Below are positions 9,698 through 17,761 of a stretch of 64,000 nt of DNA, piece by piece. A program made the translations under genes and the position numbers. Source of the stretch: Variovorax brevis. Its GTDB lineage: Bacteria; Pseudomonadota; Gammaproteobacteria; Burkholderiales; Burkholderiaceae_C. Numbering within the stretch: the first letter of the stretch is position 1; each line of letters opens with the position of its first letter. The notes under the pieces are model-generated. The model was not told the origin of the DNA. It saw only the letters and a list, made by a program, of their open reading frames with translations, and ran no database searches. The stretch lies in contig NZ_JASZYG010000002.1 in the NCBI RefSeq assembly GCF_030317105.1, positions 682,001 to 746,000 on the forward strand, read 5' to 3'.

Positions 9698-10159
9698 ATG
9701 TCCAAGCAAGCCTTCCACCAAGTCATCGCCGACCTGAGCACGCAGATCGCCGGTCGTCCGCTGGACGACGATCTCGACCGATGGCTCAACGCCACGCACG
9801 GCGCAGGCAGCGAGACCTTTGGCCAGATCAAGCAGTTGTGCGAGCAGGGAGTTGAAGAAGGCTGGCTGTGCGAGCGCGAAGGTGGCGGCATTCGCTACGG
9901 CCGCGTCTTCAAGGCGGAGGACGCCTTGCACCGCTTCTCGGTGGACGTGGTGGACATGCGCGACATTGCCGGCCCGCACCACACGCACCCCAACGGCGAG
10001 ATCGACCTGATCATTCCGCTGGAAGGCGAGGCCACTTTCGATGGCCGGCCCGCGGGCTGGTGCGTCTACGGGCCCGGCACTGCCCACCATCCGACCGTTG
10101 CGCAGGGCAGGGCGCTGGTGCTCTATCTCTTGCCCGAGGGGCAGATCAAGTTCACTTGA
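9698..10159 (+). CDS. DUF4863/PnbB-family protein (4-hydroxylaminobenzoate lyase-like)
   Basis: This small 153-residue protein has a cupin-like HTHPNGEIDLIIPLEG segment in its second half. I recognise it as the DUF4863 family, whose characterised member PnbB is a 4-hydroxylaminobenzoate lyase. Genes of this family often sit in box-type benzoate clusters, where the real substrate is unclear. Here it is the first gene of the plus-strand arm, 48 bases before benzoate-CoA ligase. The ATG follows the candidate promoter. The frame reaches further upstream, but that would put coding sequence over the promoter. Enzyme activity on hydroxylaminobenzoate should not be assumed. Confidence 0.75.
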   Translation: MSKQAFHQVIADLSTQIAGRPLDDDLDRWLNATHGAGSETFGQIKQLCEQGVEEGWLCEREGGGIRYGRVFKAEDALHRFSVDVVDMRDIAGPHHTHPNGEIDLIIPLEGEATFDGRPAGWCVYGPGTAHHPTVAQGRALVLYLLPEGQIKFT

Positions 10160-10207
10160 TGGATCGCGAGAGACGCCGCAGCCGATGAACCCGAGGAGAC
10201 ACCCACG

Positions 10208-11758
10208 ATGAGCTTGCCCGACACCTTCAACTTTGCCGAGCACCTGTTCGCGCTCAATCGCGGCCGCGCCGGCAAGACGGCGTATGTCGACGACCACGGC
10301 CAGCTGAGCTACGGCGCGCTCGAAGACCAGTCGCGCCGGCTTGCGTCCACGCTGCTGGCGGGCGGCTTGCAGCGCGAAGACCGCGTGTTGCTGCTGATGC
10401 TGGACGGCACCGATTGGCCTGTGAGCTTCCTCGGCTGCCTTTATGCCGGCGTGGTGCCGGTGGCGGTCAACACGCTGCTCACGGCCGACGACTACGCCTT
10501 CATGCTCGGCAACAGCAGCGCAAAGGGCGCGCTCGTGTCCGGCGCCTTGCTGCCGGTGTTGCGGGATGCCATGTCGAAGGCGCCGAACAGCGTGCGCACC
10601 ATCATCGTGTCGCACCCGTCGGGTGACTTGCCCGACGGTGTGCAGGTCATGTCCGAGGTCATCGCGGAGCACACGCCGCTGGCCGCGCCTGCCGCCACCG
10701 CGCCGCAGGACCACGCCTTCTGGCTGTATTCGTCCGGCTCCACCGGCAAGCCCAAGGGCACGGTGCACACGCACGCCAATCCCTGGTGGACGGCCGAGCT
10801 GTATGGCAAGCCGGTGCTGGGCCTCACCGAAGGCGACGTGTGCTTCTCGGCCGCGAAGCTCTACTTCGCGTACGGCTTGGGCAACGCCTTGACCTTTCCG
10901 CTTTCCGTCGGCGCGACGGTGCTGTTGATGGCCGAGCGGCCGACGCCTGACGCAACCTTCAAGCGCTGGACCGGCGCCGTCAAGCCGACCGTCTTCTTCG
11001 GCGCGCCGACAGGCTTTGCCGGCATGCTGGCGAACCCCGGCTTGCCGGCGCGAGACGCGGTCGCGTTGCGCATGTGTTCCTCGGCCGGCGAGGCCTTGCC
11101 GGGCGAGATCGCGCAGCGCTTCAAGAACCATTTCGGCTGCGAGATCGTTGACGGCATCGGTTCGACGGAGATGCTGCACATCTTCATCTCCAATCGGCCG
11201 GACGACATTCGCTACGGCACTACGGGCAAACCCGTTGAAGGCTACGAGATCGAACTGCGCGGCGAGGACGGCAAGCCGGTCGGCGTGGGCGAAGTGGGCG
11301 ACCTGTACATCAAGGGGCCGAGCACGGCGCTCATGTATTGGGGCAATCCAGAGAAGAGCGCCGACACGTTCAAGGACGGCTGGACCAAGAGCGGCGACAA
11401 ATACTCGCGCGACGCCGATGGCTACTACACCTATGCGGGGCGCAGCGACGACATGCTGAAGGTCAGTGGGATCTACGTATCGCCCTTCGAGGTTGAGTCC
11501 ACGTTGATGCTGCACCCCGGTGTGCTCGAAGCTGCGGTGATTGGCAAGGAGGATGCGGACGGGCTGACGAAGACCAAGGCCTTTGTCGTGCGCAAGGCGG
11601 GGCAGGCTGTGAGTGACGATGAGCTCAAGACCTTTGTGAAGGAGCGGCTTGCGCCGTACAAATACCCGCGCTTCATCGAGTTCGTCGACGAGCTGCCCAA
11701 GACCGCCACCGGCAAAATCCAGCGTTTTCGCCTGCGTGAGCGGGAGAAGCAGGCGTGA
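10208..11758 (+). CDS. bclA: Benzoate-CoA ligase
   Basis: This 516-residue AMP-forming acyl-CoA ligase (ANL superfamily) activates benzoate to benzoyl-CoA with ATP and CoA, the entry step of the pathway. The phosphate-binding loop YSSGSTGKPKG lies at about residues 173-183. Other visible ANL motifs include GSTEMLHIF, the YTYAGRSDDMLKVSG hinge, and PKTATGKIQRF with the catalytic Lys near the C-terminus. Length and sequence match benzoate- and aminobenzoate-CoA ligases. A GAGGAG ribosome site precedes the ATG. Its neighbours are all benzoate genes, which supports benzoate as the main substrate. Confidence 0.94.
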   Translation: MSLPDTFNFAEHLFALNRGRAGKTAYVDDHGQLSYGALEDQSRRLASTLLAGGLQREDRVLLLMLDGTDWPVSFLGCLYAGVVPVAVNTLLTADDYAFMLGNSSAKGALVSGALLPVLRDAMSKAPNSVRTIIVSHPSGDLPDGVQVMSEVIAEHTPLAAPAATAPQDHAFWLYSSGSTGKPKGTVHTHANPWWTAELYGKPVLGLTEGDVCFSAAKLYFAYGLGNALTFPLSVGATVLLMAERPTPDATFKRWTGAVKPTVFFGAPTGFAGMLANPGLPARDAVALRMCSSAGEALPGEIAQRFKNHFGCEIVDGIGSTEMLHIFISNRPDDIRYGTTGKPVEGYEIELRGEDGKPVGVGEVGDLYIKGPSTALMYWGNPEKSADTFKDGWTKSGDKYSRDADGYYTYAGRSDDMLKVSGIYVSPFEVESTLMLHPGVLEAAVIGKEDADGLTKTKAFVVRKAGQAVSDDELKTFVKERLAPYKYPRFIEFVDELPKTATGKIQRFRLREREKQA

Positions 11759-11767
11759 GGGGTTTGT

Positions 11768-11886
11768 CTTGTCCCCTCTCCCTCCGGGAGAGGGTTAGGG
11801 TGAGGGCACCGGGCGTATCCACCGCCCCGCCTCATCAACCGTCCGGAGCCCTCACCCCAACCCTCTCCCGGAGGGAGAGGGGGCAA
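11768..11886. repeat. Long inverted repeat between bclA and the hydrolase gene
   Basis: Two arms of about 39 bases (11768-11807 and 11848-11886) are near-perfect reverse complements around a 40-base centre; I count only two or three mismatches. Each arm itself contains a small CTCTCCCTCCGGGAGAG palindrome. The gap is otherwise empty, and the second arm ends a few bases from the next ATG, so the structure would lie right at that gene's ribosome site. It looks like a REP/MITE-like unit without coding capacity. Confidence 0.75.
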
Positions 11887-11891
11887 GAGGT

Positions 11892-12686
11892 ATGACCGAA
11901 TTTGCGGATATTCGATGGCGCGAGCGCGACGTGCGCATCGAATACGTCTACATCGCGCCCGAGCGCACCGATGCGCCTCTCGTCATCTTCCTCCACGAAG
12001 GCCTCGGCTCCGTCGCCATGTGGAAGGACTTCCCCCAGCAGCTCTGCGACGCAGGGGGCTTTCGCGGCATCGTCTTCTCGCGCCCCGGCTACGGCCGCTC
12101 CACGCCGCGCGACGACGACGAAACCTGGGACGTCGATTTCATGCACCGCCAGGCGCATGAAGTGCTCCCCGCCTTCTTCGACGCCATCGGCATTGACGAG
12201 CGCCCCTGGCTCTTCGGCCACAGCGACGGCGGCTCCATCTCCCTGCTGTACGCCGCGAAATATCCCGACCGCGTCGCAGGGCTTGTTGTGCTCGCGCCGC
12301 ACATCTTCGTGGAAGACGTGACCGTCGAGAACATCGAAAAAGCGAGACAGGCTTACCTCGAAACGGACTTCCCGCAGCGACTCGCCCGCTACCACGACAG
12401 CGCCGATTCCGCCTTCTGGGGATGGAACCGCATCTGGCTGAACTCCCACTTTCGCCAATGGAACATCGAGCAGGAAATCGGGACGATCCGCTGCCCGCTC
12501 CTCGCCATCCAGGGCATCGACGACGAGTACGGCACACTCGCCCAGATTCGCGACATCAAGGCGCGCGTCTTGCATGCGCAGCTGCTCGAATTGCCGGAAT
12601 GCGGGCATTCCCCGCATCGCGATCAGCCAGAAAAGGCAATAGTTGCTGCCGTTTCGTTTATTCATGAAAACTGGAGTCACGCATGA
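11892..12686 (+). CDS. Alpha/beta hydrolase of the box cluster
   Basis: This 264-residue alpha/beta-hydrolase fold protein has an HEGLGS oxyanion region, the nucleophile elbow GHSDGG (S111), an acidic DDEYG loop and a C-terminal GHSPHRD with the catalytic His. Similar hydrolases (sometimes labelled lactonase or enol-lactone hydrolase) are found in box-type benzoate clusters. They have been proposed to remove unwanted lactones or CoA esters, but no proven reaction applies here. It overlaps the next gene by four bases (ATGA), so it is translationally coupled to the importer genes. There is no signal peptide. Confidence 0.85.
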   Translation: MTEFADIRWRERDVRIEYVYIAPERTDAPLVIFLHEGLGSVAMWKDFPQQLCDAGGFRGIVFSRPGYGRSTPRDDDETWDVDFMHRQAHEVLPAFFDAIGIDERPWLFGHSDGGSISLLYAAKYPDRVAGLVVLAPHIFVEDVTVENIEKARQAYLETDFPQRLARYHDSADSAFWGWNRIWLNSHFRQWNIEQEIGTIRCPLLAIQGIDDEYGTLAQIRDIKARVLHAQLLELPECGHSPHRDQPEKAIVAAVSFIHENWSHA

Positions 12687-13849
12687 GCTACCCCGTCACC
12701 CGCACAGTGCTGTCGAGCCTCGCACTGGCATGCCTCGCCACCTTTGCCCATGCACAGCAGCCCAAGCTGAAGGTCGGGCTGATGCTGCCTTACAGCGGCA
12801 CCTACACCGCCCTCGGCGTCGCGATTGAAAACGGCTTCAAGCTGCGCGTCGACGAACTCGGCGGCAAGCTCGGCGGCCGCGAGATCGAATACGTCAAGGT
12901 CGACGACGAATCCGATCCGGCCAAGGCGACCGACAACGTCAACAAGCTCATCAAGCGCGACAACGTCGACGTGATCATCGGCACGGTTCATTCCGGCGTC
13001 GTGATGGCGATGGCCAAGGCCGCGAAGGAAAGCGGCACCGTGCTGATCGTGCCCAACGGCGGCGCCGACGCGGTGACCGGCCCGATGTGCGCGCAGAACA
13101 TCTTCCGCAGCTCCTTCTCGAACTGGCAGCCGGCCTACGCCATGGGCGAAGTGGCCGCCAAGGAAGGCAAGAAGCGCGCGATGACCATCACCTGGAAGTA
13201 CGCCGCCGGCGACGAGTCGGTGGCCGGCTTCAAGGAGGGCTTCGAGAAGGGCGGCGGCAAGGTCGTGAAGGACCTGACGGTGCCGTTCCCCAACGTCGAG
13301 TTCCAGGCGCTGCTGACCGAGATCGCGGCGGCCAAGCCCGATGCGGTGTATTCCTTCTTTGCGGGCGGCGGCGCGGTGAAGTTCGTCAAGGACTACGCGG
13401 CGGCCGGCCTGAACAAGACCATTCCGCTCTACGGCCCCGGCTTCCTGACCGACGGCACGCTCGATGCGCAAGGCGACGCCGCGCAAGGCATGCTCACCAC
13501 GCTGCACTACGCCGACGGCCTGAACACGCCGCGCGACAACAGCTTCCGCACCGCCTACGCCACCAAGTTCAAGCTGCAGCCGGACGTGTATGCCGTGCAG
13601 GGCTATGACGCCGCGCAAATGCTGGCCATCGGCATGACGGCGGTGAAGGGCGACTTGACGAAGAAGGCCGATTTCGCCGGCGCCATCGAGAAGGCCAAGA
13701 TCGACAGCCCGCGTGGCCCGTTCACGATCAGCAAGTCGCACAACCCGGTGCAGGACTTCTACCTGCGCAAGGTGGAAGGCAAGGAAAACAAGTACGTCAA
13801 TGTGGCGGTGAAGGGTCTGTCCGACCCGGCGCGCGGCTGCAAGATGTGA
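12683..13849 (+). CDS. ABC importer periplasmic binding protein (branched-chain/aromatic acid type)
   Basis: This 388-residue type I periplasmic binding protein of the LivJ/peripla_BP_6 family has a Sec signal peptide ending AHA-QQ after residue 24. The conserved GLMLPYSGTY opening and GTVHSG segment are visible. Its place in a benzoate operon suggests that the ligand is benzoate or a related aromatic acid rather than an amino acid. Its ATG overlaps the stop of the hydrolase. A strong hairpin follows the stop, which would favour a high ratio of receptor to membrane components. Confidence 0.9.
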   Translation: MSYPVTRTVLSSLALACLATFAHAQQPKLKVGLMLPYSGTYTALGVAIENGFKLRVDELGGKLGGREIEYVKVDDESDPAKATDNVNKLIKRDNVDVIIGTVHSGVVMAMAKAAKESGTVLIVPNGGADAVTGPMCAQNIFRSSFSNWQPAYAMGEVAAKEGKKRAMTITWKYAAGDESVAGFKEGFEKGGGKVVKDLTVPFPNVEFQALLTEIAAAKPDAVYSFFAGGGAVKFVKDYAAAGLNKTIPLYGPGFLTDGTLDAQGDAAQGMLTTLHYADGLNTPRDNSFRTAYATKFKLQPDVYAVQGYDAAQMLAIGMTAVKGDLTKKADFAGAIEKAKIDSPRGPFTISKSHNPVQDFYLRKVEGKENKYVNVAVKGLSDPARGCKM

Positions 13850-13871
13850 TCACCCCCGGAGGGTGACTTGA

Positions 13872-13905
13872 GCGGGGCCGGCGAAAGCCGGCTCCGCGGT
13901 TTTCG
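13872..13905 (+). terminator. Intra-operon hairpin after the binding-protein gene
   Basis: GCGGGGCCGGC, a GAAA loop and GCCGGCTCCGC form an 11-base stem with one mismatch, followed by GGTTTT. A small TCACCC/GGGTGA dyad lies just before it. The short T-run suggests partial termination or 3' mRNA protection rather than a full stop, as often seen between a binding-protein gene and its permease. Confidence 0.65.
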
Positions 13906-13943
13906 GCGATGGAGACAGATAAAAAAACTGAGGTGGGTCCACA

Positions 13944-14816
13944 GTGGATTTCGGAACCTTTCTTGTCCAGTGCCTGAACTCGGTGCAATACGGATTGCTG
14001 CTGTTCCTGGTGGCGTCCGGGCTGACGCTGATCTTCGGGATCATGGGTGTCATCAACCTGGCGCACGGCAGCTTCTACATGATCGGCGCCTACATGGCGT
14101 TTGCGCTGTCGCCGCTGTTTGGCGACCAGTTCCTTGTGATGCTGCTGGCGGGCGTGGTGCTCGCCGCGGTGTTCGGCTATGTGCTGGAGTGGGCCTTCTT
14201 CAGCTACCTGTACCAGCGCGACCACCTGCAGCAGGTGCTGATGACCTACGGGCTCATCCTCGTGTTCGAGGAACTGCGCTCGATGCTCGTGGGCAATGAC
14301 GTGCATGGCGTGAAAGTGCCGCCGTGGCTCGACGGCAGCTTTGCGTTGGGTGACCTCATGAGCTATCCGTGGTACCGGCTCTTTGCGTCGGCCGCGTGCA
14401 TCGTGCTGGCCATCGGTCTTTACTTCGTCGTCAACCGCACGCGGCTGGGCATGATGATCCGCGCCGGTGCGAGCAACCGCGACATGGTTCGCGGGCTGGG
14501 CATCGACATCCGGCGCCTGTACCGCATCGTGTTTGCGGCGGGCGTGGCGCTGGCTGCCCTGGCGGGGATGATCGCCGCGCCGATGTCCTCGGTGTATCCG
14601 GGCATGGGCGCGAGCGTGCTCATCATCTGCTTCGTGGTGGTGGTGATTGGCGGCATCGGCTCGATCACCGGTGCGCTCGTTGCGTCGCTGCTGGTCGGCT
14701 TTGTCGACACCTTCGGCAAGGTGTTCTTTGCAGAGGTGAGTGGCATGGGCGTTTATGTGCTGATGGCGATTGTCTTGATCTGGCGGCCCGAGGGCTTGAT
14801 GGGGCGCAAGGCGTGA
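13944..14816 (+). CDS. ABC importer permease, LivH type
   Basis: This 290-residue polytopic inner-membrane protein of the BPD_transp_2 family, LivH branch, has a VINLAHGSFYMIGAY stretch near the N-terminus and a GGIGSITGA segment near the C-terminus. With the LivM-type partner it forms the membrane channel of the benzoate-linked importer. Its stop overlaps the start of the next gene (TGATG). The start codon is shown as ATG-equivalent GTG at 13944, preceded by GAGGTGGG. Confidence 0.9.
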   Translation: MDFGTFLVQCLNSVQYGLLLFLVASGLTLIFGIMGVINLAHGSFYMIGAYMAFALSPLFGDQFLVMLLAGVVLAAVFGYVLEWAFFSYLYQRDHLQQVLMTYGLILVFEELRSMLVGNDVHGVKVPPWLDGSFALGDLMSYPWYRLFASAACIVLAIGLYFVVNRTRLGMMIRAGASNRDMVRGLGIDIRRLYRIVFAAGVALAALAGMIAAPMSSVYPGMGASVLIICFVVVVIGGIGSITGALVASLLVGFVDTFGKVFFAEVSGMGVYVLMAIVLIWRPEGLMGRKA

Positions 14817-15766
14817 TGAACCGGATCTCCACTTTTGTTCCGCTCGCGTGCGCGATCATCCTGGCCATTGCGGGCCCGATGCTGAGCCCCTACGTGTCGG
14901 ACTTCATCGTCAAGGTGATGATCCTTTCGATCTTTGCGTTGAGCCTTGAACTGCTGGTCGGCATGACGGGGCTGGTGAGCCTCGGCCACGCGGCGTTCTA
15001 TGGCATCGGGGCATACGCCACGGTGCTGGGGTCGGGCAAGGAGGGCGGTTCCATCGCGACGCTGCTGCCGCTGGCGATGGGTTGCGCTGCCGGCTATGCA
15101 CTGATCGTCGGCGCGCTGAGCCTGCGCACGCGGGGCGTGTACTTCATCATGGTCACGCTGGCCTTTGCGCAGATGGCCTTCTTCGTGTTCCACGACACCA
15201 AGATCGGTGGCGGCAGCGATGGCATCTACATGTACATCCGCCCGGCGCTGGGTGCGCTCGACCTGGAGAACCGCACTGTGCAGTTCTACTTCGTGCTGGC
15301 CGCGCTGGTGTTCACCTACGGCCTGCTGGTGTTGATTCGCCGTTCGCGTTTCGGCGCGGCGCTGGCGGGGATTCGCGTCAACGAGCAACGGATGCGTGCG
15401 GCCGGATTTCCGGTGTATGGCTACAAGCTGGCGGCCTTCGTCATCGCGGCGGCGCTGGCGGGGCTGGCGGGCTTTCTGGTGGCGTCGCGCGATGGCGTGG
15501 TCAATCCGGAATTGCTGGCCTGGCACAACTCGGGCGAGGTGCTGCTGATGATCATCCTCGGCGGGCTCGGGCATCTGCGCGGCGCGGTCATCGGTGCGGT
15601 GGCGTTCACTCTGCTCAAGGAAGTGCTGTCGACGCAGGCGTTCGTCGGGCCGTTGGCCGACCACTGGCAGCTGACGCTGGGGCTGGCCATCATTGCCTTT
15701 GTGGCACTGTTGCCCAAGGGACTCATCGGCCTGGCAGGGCGTTTCTCATCGAAGGCGGCGGTATGA
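14816..15766 (+). CDS. ABC importer permease, LivM type
   Basis: This 316-residue second permease of the importer has about eight to ten hydrophobic segments. Family motifs include TGLVSLGHAAFYGIGAY in the first third and GGLGHLRGAVIGA in the last. Compared with E. coli LivM it lacks the long N-terminal extension, as is common in aromatic-acid importers of Burkholderiales. It overlaps livH by one base and livG by four, so the transporter genes are translationally coupled. Confidence 0.9.
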   Translation: MNRISTFVPLACAIILAIAGPMLSPYVSDFIVKVMILSIFALSLELLVGMTGLVSLGHAAFYGIGAYATVLGSGKEGGSIATLLPLAMGCAAGYALIVGALSLRTRGVYFIMVTLAFAQMAFFVFHDTKIGGGSDGIYMYIRPALGALDLENRTVQFYFVLAALVFTYGLLVLIRRSRFGAALAGIRVNEQRMRAAGFPVYGYKLAAFVIAAALAGLAGFLVASRDGVVNPELLAWHNSGEVLLMIILGGLGHLRGAVIGAVAFTLLKEVLSTQAFVGPLADHWQLTLGLAIIAFVALLPKGLIGLAGRFSSKAAV

Positions 15767-16515
15767 GTTCACTGCTTTCCGTCGAAACGCTCACGCGCCG
15801 CTTTGGCGGGCTGGTGGCCGTCAACGGCGTCACGCTCGACCTGCGGCTGGGCGAAGTGCATGCCGTCATCGGCACCAACGGCGCCGGCAAGTCGACGCTG
15901 ATCAACATGCTCTCGGGCGAGATTGCCGCCTCATCGGGCCGCATTGCGCTCGACGGGCACGACATCACCAAGCGCTCGCAGCCCGCGCGTGCGCTGTCCG
16001 GTGTGGGCCGCAGCTACCAGCGCACGACGATCTTTCCGGAGTTCACCGTGCACGAGAACTGCCGGCTCGCCGCACAGGCGGCGACGCCGCGGCCGTGGGC
16101 GATCTGGCAGTCATCCAGCGCCTGTGCGACGAGCAATGCGGCAGCGACATCGGCGCTCGAAGCGGCCGGCCTCGCAGACGTGGCGCATCGCGTCGCAGGC
16201 ACGCTGAGCCACGGCGCCAAGCGACAGCTCGAAGTGGCAATGTGCCTGGCCACCAACCCGCGCGTGCTTCTGCTCGACGAGCCGCTGGCCGGCATGGGCG
16301 CCGAGGAAACCGATCGCATGCTCGCGCTGCTGGCCAACCTGAAATCGACGCACGCGATCCTGCTGGTCGAACACGACATGGACGCGGTCTTTCGCATTGC
16401 CGACCGCATCACGGTGATGGTCAACGGCGCGGTGATCGCCACCGGCGACCCGGCCTCGATCCGCGTGAACCCGGAAGTGCGAACCGCCTACCTCGGCGAA
16501 GAGGGAGGCCATTGA
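15763..16515 (+). CDS. ABC importer ATPase, LivG type
   Basis: This 250-residue nucleotide-binding subunit has Walker A GTNGAGKST, a signature region LSHGAKRQLE, Walker B VLLLDEP and a switch His in VEHDMD. It hydrolyses ATP to drive uptake through the LivH/LivM-type channel. The signature is less canonical than LSGGQ, as is usual for this subfamily. Its start overlaps the livM stop (ATGA). The region around residues 105-130 (PRPWAIWQSSSACATSNAAATSA pattern, Ala/Ser rich) is shorter than in many LivG proteins. Confidence 0.9.
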   Translation: MSSLLSVETLTRRFGGLVAVNGVTLDLRLGEVHAVIGTNGAGKSTLINMLSGEIAASSGRIALDGHDITKRSQPARALSGVGRSYQRTTIFPEFTVHENCRLAAQAATPRPWAIWQSSSACATSNAAATSALEAAGLADVAHRVAGTLSHGAKRQLEVAMCLATNPRVLLLDEPLAGMGAEETDRMLALLANLKSTHAILLVEHDMDAVFRIADRITVMVNGAVIATGDPASIRVNPEVRTAYLGEEGGH

Positions 16516-17228
16516 TGAGCACGGACATGCTGCAAATCGAAGGCGTCAACACCTACTACGGCGACAGCCACATCCTGCGCGGCGTCGACGTGCAATTGCC
16601 CGCGTCCACCTCGGTGGGCCTGCTCGGGCGCAACGGCATGGGCAAGACCACGCTCATCCGTACGCTGATGGGCTATGTGCGCCCCGCGTCAGGCCACGTG
16701 AAGCTCGACGGCCGTGACGTCACCGGCTGGGTGCCCGAGAAGATGGCACGCCAGGGCATCGGCTACGTGCCCGAAGGCCGCGGCATCTTCCCAAACCTGT
16801 CGGTGCGCGAGAACCTGCTGATGAGCGAACGCGCCGGCCCCGAAGGCCGTCGCGACTGGACCTTCGACCGCGTGATGAGCACCTTTCCGCGCCTGACGGA
16901 GAGGCTCTCGCATGGCGGGCAACAGTTGTCCGGTGGCGAGCAACAGATGCTCTCGATCGGCCGCGCGCTGATGACCAACCCGCGCCTGCTGATCCTCGAT
17001 GAGGCGACCGAAGGCCTGGCGCCGCTGGTGGTGGCCGAGATCTGGCGCGTGATCGGCGAGATCCGTCACACGGGCATCGCGACGCTGATTGTCGACCGCG
17101 ACTGGCGCAAGGTGCTGGCGCACACCGATCGTGCGGTGGTGATGGAGAAGGGCCGCATTGTGCTGGCGTCGGAATCGGCGGCGATGATTGCGGCGCCGGA
17201 GCCGGTGGCGGCGCTGCTGGGCGTTTGA
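16515..17228 (+). CDS. ABC importer ATPase, LivF type
   Basis: This 237-residue second nucleotide-binding subunit has Walker A GRNGMGKTT, signature LSGGEQQM and Walker B LLILDEATEG. The segment where LivF usually reads VEQN is IVDRDW here, so the switch-loop Gln is Arg; I do not know whether this affects turnover. It is the last gene of the benzoate activation/uptake operon, overlapping livG by one base. The next gene starts 82 bases on and seems unrelated. Confidence 0.9.
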   Translation: MSTDMLQIEGVNTYYGDSHILRGVDVQLPASTSVGLLGRNGMGKTTLIRTLMGYVRPASGHVKLDGRDVTGWVPEKMARQGIGYVPEGRGIFPNLSVRENLLMSERAGPEGRRDWTFDRVMSTFPRLTERLSHGGQQLSGGEQQMLSIGRALMTNPRLLILDEATEGLAPLVVAEIWRVIGEIRHTGIATLIVDRDWRKVLAHTDRAVVMEKGRIVLASESAAMIAAPEPVAALLGV

Positions 17229-17310
17229 GCGGTGCTGCGCGAGGGCGCGGCGATGACTGGCGCCGCAGACTGATATCGTTGCCGCCTTCCCGATATCACG
17301 TGCGCGCAAC

Positions 17311-17754
17311 ATGACCCACCTAACGCCCTACGACAACGCAATCCATCGCCAAGGCGTCATCGAACTCTGGAAGGCGACCTTTTCCTACGGCACACCGCAC
17401 AACGAACCGCCGCTCGTGATCGACAAGATGCTCGAAGTGGCGGGCAACTTCTTCTTCGTCGCGCTGGACAACACCGAAACCGAAGTGATCGGGACCATCC
17501 TGGCCGGCTACGACGGCCACCGTGGCTGGCTCTATTCCGTTGCGGTCAAGGCGACGCACCGGGCAAGCGGCATCGGCACGGCCCTGGTCCGTCGTGCTGA
17601 AGAGGCCCTCATCGAACGCGGCTGCATGAAGATCAACCTGCAGATTGTCGGCGGCAACGAGGCGGTCACGCCGTTCTACGAATCGCTGGGCTATGTGGTC
17701 GAGCCACGCGTCAGCATGGGCAAGCGCATTCCGGCGAACGTGCCGACTGCATGA
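17311..17754 (+). CDS. GNAT acetyltransferase, YpeA-like
   Basis: This 147-residue Gcn5-related N-acetyltransferase is very similar in layout to E. coli YpeA. It has a GTILAGYDGHRGWLYSVAV core, the acetyl-CoA loop RASGIGTAL (Q/RxxGxG/A type) and the C-terminal FYESLGY motif. The substrate is unknown; homologues are annotated generically. It is convergent with the acyltransferase gene, with seven bases between stops. Confidence 0.85.
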   Translation: MTHLTPYDNAIHRQGVIELWKATFSYGTPHNEPPLVIDKMLEVAGNFFFVALDNTETEVIGTILAGYDGHRGWLYSVAVKATHRASGIGTALVRRAEEALIERGCMKINLQIVGGNEAVTPFYESLGYVVEPRVSMGKRIPANVPTA

Positions 17755-17761
17755 GCGCGGT

